In this document: piece after piece, positions 15,307 to 20,796 of the stretch
How the letters are laid out: the number at the start of each line of letters is the position of its first letter
Position numbering within the stretch: the stretch's first letter is position 1
From: a virus
IMG/VR virus record: IMGVR_UViG_3300008470_001855
Location: 1 to 20,796 of that record
Strand: one strand, 5' to 3'
DNA: 20,796 bases
Program-made: the position numbers and the translations under genes
The notes under the pieces: generated by a model
Databases searched by the model: none
What the model saw: only the letters and a program-made list of their open reading frames with translations
Told to the model about the DNA's origin: nothing

Positions 15307-15658
15307 ATTATTTGGTGAAATATATTATATAGATTTTGAGGTTATTGACGTGTTTTTAAACTCCGACTCATCATTTAAACCTGGTAAGATTGAAGAGTCA
15401 GAAGAGGTTATAACCTACAGTGAAGATAATAAAGTTATAGGACGACAAATAACTAAAAGCAAAACACAAAAACCACGAGAGATTAATGGAGTTAGGTACG
15501 ATATAATTAGAGGGTTAATTTCTGATTTAGGTGATGGTGAAGAAGATGACTCTAAAAATGAATTAGGGATAATAGAGTTAGCAGATATGAATGTAAGATT
15601 CAAACTAGCTTTCAATACATTAACAGCATATCGAATTTTAAAACCAATCGAAGATTAA
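15299..15658 (+). CDS. Small hypothetical phage protein
   Basis: A 119-residue acidic protein with a hydrophobic N-terminus (MIKLFGEIYYIDFEVIDVFL), a charged middle and a C-terminal strand-helix (ADMNVRFKLAFNTLTAYRIL). No family is recognised. The start overlaps the preceding gene, and an A-rich spacer leads to the next glycosyltransferase 11 bases downstream, so it is probably co-transcribed with both. Confidence 0.72.
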   Translation: MIKLFGEIYYIDFEVIDVFLNSDSSFKPGKIEESEEVITYSEDNKVIGRQITKSKTQKPREINGVRYDIIRGLISDLGDGEEDDSKNELGIIELADMNVRFKLAFNTLTAYRILKPIED

Positions 15659-15668
15659 ATAAAAAGAA

Positions 15669-16754
15669 ATGGAAGACGAAAAACAAAAACAAATTGTAGA
15701 AATGATTACTAAAATCGAAGAAAAAGATTTCGGTTTTTACTTTTTTACTTTAGATACTAAAGGCAACCCGGTTGCAAGTGTCGCAACAATTTATGAGCAT
15801 GTGAAAGGTTTAACCGACTTAGGTTATAATGCATATATTTTACATGAAAAAGATGATTACCACGGAGTTGGTGATTGGTTAGGTGAAGAGTATGCTAAAT
15901 TACCTCACCAATCCATTGAAAAACAAGAATTAAATTTATCAACAGTTGATTATATTATAATTCCAGAAGTTTTTTCAAATGTAATGGAACAAGTTAAAAG
16001 CTTTCCATGTAAGAAAATAGTACTAGCTCAATCATATAGTTATATGCTAGAGTTATTAGGTATTGGTTTAAGATGGGATACTAATTTCGGATTTACTGAA
16101 GTTATTACAACTAGCAACGTACAAGGTGATTACATCAAGGAATTATTCCCAAATGTAACGACTCACATTATACCACCATCAGTACCTGAATACTTTAAAC
16201 CAACAAGTAAAATGAAAAAACCAATCATTAGCATTCTTACTAGAGAGCAAAATGATGCGTTAAAATTAGTTAAATCTTTTTACTTACAATATCCAATGTA
16301 TAAATGGATTACATTTAGAGAGTTAAGAGGTTTACCAAAAGAACAATTCGCTAAAGAATTGGGAGACTCTTGTTTGGCGGTATGGGTTGATAATCAAGCA
16401 GGATTTGGTACTTTTCCAGTAGAAGCTATTGAATCTAATACTCCAGTTATTGGTAAAATTCCTGATTTAGTTCCAGAATGGATGCAAGTCATTTCAGACT
16501 CTCAAGAAATAGAGTTAAAGAACAATGGTATATGGACTAATAACGTACTATCAATCCCAACTTTGATTTCTCAATTCATGGAAGTATGGTTAGAAGATTC
16601 AGTTCCTCAAGAATTGTTAGATGGTATTGAAGCGAGTAAAGGATTATATAGTGTTGAAAAACAACATGAAAAAATTTCTGAAGTATATGGTCAATTAGTT
16701 CTTAATAGAAGGACTGAACTTGAGCAATTATTAGAAAAACAAAAAACAGAATAA
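15669..16754 (+). CDS. GT-B glycosyltransferase-like protein
   Basis: A 361-residue protein. The N-terminal half includes GFYFFTLDTKGNPVASVAT (22-40) and VDYIIIPEV (93-101). The boundary motif is HIIPPSVPEYFKP (166-178). The donor half includes SILTREQNDALKLVKSF (188-204) and GFGTFPVEAIESNTPVIGKI (245-264), with Glu252 in the GT4 donor-binding position. These match GT-B enzymes of the GT4 type, although the N-terminal glycine loop is atypical. The next gene, a GT2 protein, starts two bases after its stop, so the pair forms a second glycosylation block. Confidence 0.82.
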   Translation: MEDEKQKQIVEMITKIEEKDFGFYFFTLDTKGNPVASVATIYEHVKGLTDLGYNAYILHEKDDYHGVGDWLGEEYAKLPHQSIEKQELNLSTVDYIIIPEVFSNVMEQVKSFPCKKIVLAQSYSYMLELLGIGLRWDTNFGFTEVITTSNVQGDYIKELFPNVTTHIIPPSVPEYFKPTSKMKKPIISILTREQNDALKLVKSFYLQYPMYKWITFRELRGLPKEQFAKELGDSCLAVWVDNQAGFGTFPVEAIESNTPVIGKIPDLVPEWMQVISDSQEIELKNNGIWTNNVLSIPTLISQFMEVWLEDSVPQELLDGIEASKGLYSVEKQHEKISEVYGQLVLNRRTELEQLLEKQKTE

Positions 16755-16756
16755 TT

Positions 16757-17581
16757 ATGAGTACAGAAAAAAATAAAACTGATATAACAGTAGTATTGCT
16801 AGTATATGGTTTAGATGAAACATTCCAAAATGCAATTGATAGCGTTAAGAGTCAATTAGTACAACCAGAGGAATTAATCATTGTGGTTGGTACTAAAACT
16901 GAGGATATCAAAACGGTTAAAGCACATGATTATGGTGACCTTAACGTTAGAATTGTTGAAAACGATACAGACGATACAGGGTTTCAAAATCAAATGAATA
17001 TAGGTGTTGGTGAAGTCAATACTAAATGGTTTGCATTCTTAGAACAAGATGATGAGATGTCTAATATATGGTTAAAGAACGTAGTTGAATACCGAGAAGT
17101 ATATTCGGATGTAGGAATGTTCTTACCATTAATAGTAGATTTCTCTTCTCCAACAACTGAAATGGTAGAAGGTAAAGAAGTTGAAATTCCTAGTGGATTT
17201 GTAGGTATGGCTAACGAAGCTGTGTGGGCTGCTGAATTCTCAGATGAGATTGGCATTCTAGACAACTCTTCATTATTGAAATATCAAAACTTCAATTTTG
17301 ATGGTATGGTTATGTTAAAAGAAATCTATGAAGACTTTGGTGGAATTAAAGTGAATGTTAAATTAACTTTCATGTATGAATTCCTTTTAAGGATGACATA
17401 TAACACAGTTAAAGTTATGGTTATCCCAAAAATAGGTTATAAACACATTAACTTAAGAGTTGGTGGTGTATTCGACAACTACAAATCAGAGTTAGACCCT
17501 GATGAAGCTAGGTGGTGGTTTGCAACAGCTAAAAGGGAATATTATCATATATCTGATAGAGAGATAGAATATACCGAATAA
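16757..17581 (+). CDS. GT-A glycosyltransferase, family 2-like
   Basis: A 274-residue protein with ITVVLLVYGLDETFQNAIDS (10-29) as the family-2 start, EELIIVVGT (38-46), and WFAFLEQDDEMSN (91-103), with QDDE as the metal/nucleotide motif in place of the classic DXD. The N-terminus is slightly extended. The C-terminal half is variable, with many aromatic residues. Its own stop shares a base with the start of the sigma factor gene (TAATG), so glycosylation and late transcription genes are translationally linked here. Acceptor and donor are unknown. Confidence 0.85.
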   Translation: MSTEKNKTDITVVLLVYGLDETFQNAIDSVKSQLVQPEELIIVVGTKTEDIKTVKAHDYGDLNVRIVENDTDDTGFQNQMNIGVGEVNTKWFAFLEQDDEMSNIWLKNVVEYREVYSDVGMFLPLIVDFSSPTTEMVEGKEVEIPSGFVGMANEAVWAAEFSDEIGILDNSSLLKYQNFNFDGMVMLKEIYEDFGGIKVNVKLTFMYEFLLRMTYNTVKVMVIPKIGYKHINLRVGGVFDNYKSELDPDEARWWFATAKREYYHISDREIEYTE

Positions 17582-18330
17582 TGGCTGAGAAAAGAGGACG
17601 AAAGAGAAAAAATGGTTTATATTTCGGTCCCGAGCAAGAGGAAGCTGAAGTTAGGTTTTTAAATGAAGAAGATTATATTATTAGAAATAAGATATATAAT
17701 GAACACCTTCGTGATGCCTTTAATATAATGATTGAATCAATCATTAGAAGGTATAAACTATACAGAAAAAATTACAGTTTTGAAGACCTACATAGCGATA
17801 CATTATCATACCTTATTCTTAAAGCGGATAAGTTTGATGTGACGCAAGGTAAAAGGGCTTACTCATACTACGGAACTATATGTAAACATTATATATTAGG
17901 ATTAATGATAAAAGATGTCAAATATTTACGTAAAACCTTAGATTTTGACACCTCTATCAATACAGTTCATAAGAATGATAATTACGTTTACCAATTACCC
18001 GATACTGACTATGCTATGTCAGATTTTATCAAAGGAATTTCTGATGATATTAAACAAGAGTTAATTGATAACGAGGACGTTGAAATACGAAAAAAGGAAA
18101 TGACAGAAAATGAACGTAAAGTTGGTGAATCTTTAGTGTACATCCTGGATAATTGGGGAACTATTTTCGAAAATTTAGATGGTGGTACTAAATATAATAA
18201 AAATACCATATTAGCAACCATTAGAGGTTACACAGGGTTAATCACCAAGGATATAAGGATTGCTATGCGTAGGTATAAGAAAATCTATGAAATGATTAAA
18301 ACCTCTAAAATAGAAAATGGTTTTTTATAG
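17581..18330 (+). CDS. Late transcription sigma factor, T4 gp55-like
   Basis: A 249-residue protein. After a basic N-terminal tail (1-15), residues 31-115 look like sigma region 2: RRYKLYRKNYSFEDLHSD (56-73), ILKADKFDVTQGKRAYSYY (79-97) and GTICKHYILGLMIKD (98-112). The 'F.fed L..D.l...l.k..kFD..kg..a.sYy.tI....i' pattern is typical of gp55-type phage sigma factors, which bind host RNA polymerase and read TATAAATA late promoters. Such a motif is present at 1153-1160. There is no region 4, as expected for gp55. The stop lies inside a hairpin (18315-18352). Confidence 0.8.
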   Translation: MAEKRGRKRKNGLYFGPEQEEAEVRFLNEEDYIIRNKIYNEHLRDAFNIMIESIIRRYKLYRKNYSFEDLHSDTLSYLILKADKFDVTQGKRAYSYYGTICKHYILGLMIKDVKYLRKTLDFDTSINTVHKNDNYVYQLPDTDYAMSDFIKGISDDIKQELIDNEDVEIRKKEMTENERKVGESLVYILDNWGTIFENLDGGTKYNKNTILATIRGYTGLITKDIRIAMRRYKKIYEMIKTSKIENGFL

Positions 18331-18352
18331 GTGAATGCTATTAAAACCATTT
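18315..18352 (+). other. Hairpin overlapping the sigma-factor stop, possible weak terminator
   Basis: AAATGGTTTT (18315-18324) pairs with AAAACCATTT (18343-18352), and ATAG (18327-18330) pairs with CTAT (18338-18341), with a small internal bulge and a 7-base loop. The last four codons and stop of the sigma gene form the left arm. There is no clean T tract after it, so a conventional terminator is uncertain. It may protect the mRNA end or mark the boundary before the virion genes. Confidence 0.55.
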
Positions 18353-18379
18353 ATTTAACTATTTATATAGAAAGATAAT

Positions 18380-18748
18380 ATGGCACGAACTAAAAAACAA
18401 ACAATAGAGATAAATAATAACGAATCATTACGTGGTGTGATGCAAGAAGTATATAATAATGCTTGTAATCAAATCGGTGATGTTCAGAAAGTTATTAATG
18501 AACTTATAGCAGCCGCTAACCCGGAAGATATTGACGATGTTACTAAAATCGCTAAAGCTAAAACTGATGCACTAAAACTTAAAGAGTCAGCGATAAAAAT
18601 CAAATTAGAATTAGGTAAGTTACAGAGTAATATAATTAAAGATGGTGGGGATATTGTTAAAGCAGTAACCAATTCATCAGAAATAGTTAGTAACGATAGT
18701 TTCGCTAAGATTAGAGACATGGTTAAAAACGCTGGAGAAGTTAAGTAA
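18380..18748 (+). CDS. Small coiled-coil phage protein
   Basis: A 122-residue helical, charged protein with a basic start (MARTKKQT) and a predicted coiled-coil from about 20 to 95, including KIAKAKTDALKLKESAIKIK (54-73). It has no known motif. A small helical protein next to a gp55-type sigma gene and before virion genes could be a small terminase subunit or a scaffold, but this is a guess only. It overlaps the next start by one base. Confidence 0.72.
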   Translation: MARTKKQTIEINNNESLRGVMQEVYNNACNQIGDVQKVINELIAAANPEDIDDVTKIAKAKTDALKLKESAIKIKLELGKLQSNIIKDGGDIVKAVTNSSEIVSNDSFAKIRDMVKNAGEVK

Positions 18749-19518
18749 TGGACATAGCAAGCGAAAAAGGTAAAATATATGGCAAAATTGCTGCATTAAG
18801 GGTGTCTACTGAGACATTCCCTAAAATATCTTCTTTATTAAACTCGATACCATCAATAAATAAAGATGGTAACAGTTTAAACTTTCTAACTGATTTAATT
18901 AAATCTTTAGTAGGGTTTGATGCGTTAAATGATGTTATAGTTGAAACTTTAACTACTAATTTAGATGATATTGAAGTTGATATTAAAGTAACTATTAAGA
19001 AGATACTTAAAGAACTAGTATCTTGTAATATAAACCCTTCAATTCCACAAGATTTCATTGATAATGGTATTACTATTGAAGTAAATAAAGTTGACTTCTT
19101 AGATATCATGAGAATTAACCCCACTTCACAATCAGGTAAATTAATATATAATGACGTTTTTTCCGCTAGTGAAAGTACAGATTTTAACACTTACCTATAC
19201 AATGTAATACAAGGTGAGGGTGAAGAATTATTTTGGGGTCATACGACTACAGATGAGGATATCTTAGGTGTTAAATTTAATGAATCAGGTCTAACTAACA
19301 ATACCGTAACAATCAAACCTAGCACTTATTATAGTGATAATAAAATGTTAACAGATTTTAATAATAGTTACATTGATAGTGTTAAATTATTCAATTCGGT
19401 TAAATTAATCAATAATATAATAGAAAATGTATTTGGGTCCATCAGCGTTGAAATTAAAAAAGATAAAAAACAATTAAAAATGAAATTCAAATCAATGATA
19501 TCATTGATAGAGTTTTAA
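18748..19518 (+). CDS. Virion-type protein, N-terminal part before a -1 frame change
   Basis: A 256-codon frame, reading MDIASEKGKIYGKIAALRVS at its start and including KPSTYYSDNKM (190-200). It stops at 19518. The last part, from about 19482, reads a poor continuation (KFKSMISLIEF), whereas the -1 frame carries a natural continuation to 20192. The combined product would be about 480 residues, in line with large virion or baseplate-associated proteins. The change can occur only after the last -1-frame stop (TAA at 19464-19466). A run of six A bases (19465-19470) and a run of five (19475-19479 region) lie there. Real frameshifting, mutation or sequencing error are all possible. Confidence 0.7.
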   Translation: MDIASEKGKIYGKIAALRVSTETFPKISSLLNSIPSINKDGNSLNFLTDLIKSLVGFDALNDVIVETLTTNLDDIEVDIKVTIKKILKELVSCNINPSIPQDFIDNGITIEVNKVDFLDIMRINPTSQSGKLIYNDVFSASESTDFNTYLYNVIQGEGEELFWGHTTTDEDILGVKFNESGLTNNTVTIKPSTYYSDNKMLTDFNNSYIDSVKLFNSVKLINNIIENVFGSISVEIKKDKKQLKMKFKSMISLIEF

Positions 19519-20192
19519 ATTCAGATTGTGATGAAGTTATAGATGATAGTTACTTTTCATTTTCTAATGATGAGCTGCAAGATATCGATTATAGAGCTAA
19601 AACAAGACGTAAAGGCGTTAAAGTTTTAAACATCAATGAAAACGTAGATTCTGAAATAGATATCAATGAACTTACAACGTTAAATGACGAGTATGACGCA
19701 CTAAGCAATGACTTACCATTAGGTGAGTATCAAGAGAAGTTAACTACACTTGTTAGAGATGGTATAAACTCATTGGCTAATGCAGCCGCAGTGAATGTTG
19801 GTGATGAAGATAAGGTGACAGTTAAGTTAAGCTTCATTGAAGATATCCTTAAAAAGTTAATGACAGCAATTGTTAACGTAATTTTATCACCAAAATTAAT
19901 ATTAATTTTCACAGTAAATCATTATATATTATATCAAGGTGAAACCTTCGAGAATGTTCAAGATTTCATGGAGAAGAATAAGTGGCTTTTAACTAGGATT
20001 TTAGACGAAGTTAGAGATTTAATCATAGCCAAATTAATGGAAAGAGCACTTAAAGAAATTAAAACATTAGCAATTGAAAATGCTATTAAGGTTAGAGTTG
20101 AAGGCCTTAAATATAAAAAGGACCAACTAATAAGTCTAGTTTCAAGTAAAATATCAAGTTTCAACGATTCAGTAACCAATTTAATAAATTAA
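19467..20192 (+). CDS. Virion-type protein, C-terminal part in the -1 frame
   Basis: The -1 frame is open for 242 codons from 19467 to the TAA at 20190-20192. It begins KTIKNEIQINDIIDRVLNS and continues with DDSYFSFSNDEL, then an acidic segment, a hydrophobic helix around KLILIFTVNHYILYQ, and a charged C-terminal helix. No ATG or GTG occurs in frame before the TTG at 19773, so independent translation of the first 100 residues is unlikely. The composition matches the upstream part, so both probably form one protein. A short separate product from the TTG at 19773 remains possible. Confidence 0.7.
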   Translation, partial: KTIKNEIQINDIIDRVLNSDCDEVIDDSYFSFSNDELQDIDYRAKTRRKGVKVLNINENVDSEIDINELTTLNDEYDALSNDLPLGEYQEKLTTLVRDGINSLANAAAVNVGDEDKVTVKLSFIEDILKKLMTAIVNVILSPKLILIFTVNHYILYQGETFENVQDFMEKNKWLLTRILDEVRDLIIAKLMERALKEIKTLAIENAIKVRVEGLKYKKDQLISLVSSKISSFNDSVTNLIN

Positions 20193-20193
20193 T

Positions 20194-20631
20194 ATGTCTT
20201 GTTCTACAGACCCAACAAATTCGAATTCAACTTCTAAAAAAAGTTCAATGACCAATATATTAGGTATATTGGAAGGTGCATTCAATATATCTAGAAAACC
20301 AATAAGTAAGTTACCACCACCACTGCTAATCACTGGAGCTAACCAAAGACCTGGATTAAGTGCTAGGATGATTACATCTAGGATAATAGCTAGACAATCT
20401 GAAGCCGGAGCACCTTCTGGAGCGATATTTAAAAATGGTAATAACGTAATGGAGTCAATACTTAGTATAGCAATTGATGAAATAGTAAATGCAATGTTAT
20501 TTGACGCTAAAATCGAAGTAGCAGCTTCACCTGGAGTTCAAATGACAGCCACAGGAGCTAACGCTGGTGGACCAATATTGGTTCAAGGTGCTACAACAAA
20601 TATAGCATCTAGCATCGGAATAATAAGATAA
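20194..20631 (+). CDS. Hypothetical virion-type phage protein
   Basis: A 145-residue protein with a Ser/Thr/Asn-rich start and a compact body: KLPPPLLITGANQRPGLSAR (39-58), ARQSEAGAPSGAIF (66-79), and a Gly/Ala-rich end, ATGANAGGPILVQGATT. The 'PPPLLi.G...GlSA..i.s.ii.rq.eaGaP.G' pattern recurs, as I recall, next to baseplate genes in Bacteroidetes phages. No signal or membrane helix is evident. It starts one base after the previous stop. It has no known catalytic motif. Confidence 0.75.
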   Translation: MSCSTDPTNSNSTSKKSSMTNILGILEGAFNISRKPISKLPPPLLITGANQRPGLSARMITSRIIARQSEAGAPSGAIFKNGNNVMESILSIAIDEIVNAMLFDAKIEVAASPGVQMTATGANAGGPILVQGATTNIASSIGIIR

Positions 20632-20635
20632 GATT

Positions 20636-20796
20636 ATGGGAAAATGGGAAAATAAATCAAATGATTCAATCGTTTTAGAATTGAAAGAAATGAATGAAGA
20701 ATATGAAGCATTAAAAACTACTATTGGAGTTTGTTTAGATAAGATGGACAAAATGGAAGTAGACTTCCAAGAAGGAAATGAGATTGTATTATCAAG
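20636..20796 (+). CDS. Partial hypothetical phage gene at the right edge
   Basis: An ATG at 20636 opens a frame of 53 full codons that runs off the window. It begins MGKWENKSNDSIVLELKEMN, is highly charged and likely a coiled-coil, and contains KMDKMEVDF near residue 36. No function can be given from this fragment. It begins five bases after the previous stop, consistent with the same late operon. Confidence 0.6.
   Translation, partial: MGKWENKSNDSIVLELKEMNEEYEALKTTIGVCLDKMDKMEVDFQEGNEIVLS

Noticed and set aside
18741-19190. A 149-codon minus-strand frame
   Set aside because: It lies wholly within the plus-strand gene from 18748; its composition is that of a complement of coding sequence and nothing in context supports it.
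19465-19470. A6 run as a canonical -1 slippery heptamer
   Set aside because: It is preceded by T and followed by C, so it does not give an X_XXY_YYZ heptamer in the zero frame; only single-codon slippage is possible.
19773-20192. An independent gene starting at TTG 19773
   Set aside because: The frame is open for about 100 codons upstream without a break, so the TTG is more likely internal to a frame-shifted gene.
1-20796. tRNA genes, CRISPR arrays, insertion sequences, integration sites
   Set aside because: No cloverleaf-like segment, regularly spaced repeats, transposase or integrase was seen on reading both strands.

Overview
The window looks like part of the genome of a large tailed dsDNA phage with T4-like features, probably infecting a member of the Bacteroidetes (flavobacterial type). 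The phage evidence is a PhoH-family ATPase, a trimeric dUTPase, a T4 gp55-like late sigma factor, a TATAAATA late-promoter core, tail-fibre-type proteins and tightly packed genes that overlap by 1-8 bases or sit a few bases apart. The host guess rests on the strong AT bias and on A/T-rich tracts, rather than Shine-Dalgarno sequences, before nearly all starts. No integrase, transposase, tRNA or CRISPR array was seen. Host assignment is inference.

Layout. (1) 1-1139, minus strand: two tail-fibre/appendage-type genes, the second cut by the window edge, separated by a perfect 7-bp tandem repeat. (2) 1140-1198: a divergent promoter region built as a near-perfect inverted repeat. (3) 1199-4006, plus strand: five small virion-type or conserved phage genes, closed by a strong intrinsic terminator at 4027-4052. 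(4) 4102-12902: a carbohydrate island with four clear glycosyltransferases, one possible glycosyltransferase, a DegT-type sugar aminotransferase, a GNAT acetyltransferase and an RmlD-like reductase. A small unknown gene, an HD-like protein with an altered HD motif and dUTPase lie inside it. (5) 12899-15658: a conserved phage protein of unknown role, a terminator, phoH, a HAD-like protein that appears to lack its nucleophile, and a small unknown gene. (6) 15669-17581: two more glycosyltransferases. (7) 17581-20796: the late sigma factor, then virion-type genes, one of which is split by a -1 frame change near 19467-19518, and a partial gene at the right edge.

How the parts may work together. 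The sigma factor probably directs late transcription from promoters such as the divergent one at 1140-1198. dUTPase and PhoH belong to nucleotide and nucleic-acid metabolism. The aminotransferase, acetyltransferase and reductase could convert a host nucleotide 4-keto-6-deoxysugar into an acetamido sugar or deoxysugar, and the six or seven glycosyltransferases could assemble a glycan on a virion protein, host surface or DNA. The acceptor cannot be read from the sequence. The most notable observations are the mirror-image divergent promoter that gives both transcripts nearly the same leader, the frame-split virion gene, the density of glycosylation genes, and two enzyme-family proteins with altered catalytic motifs.
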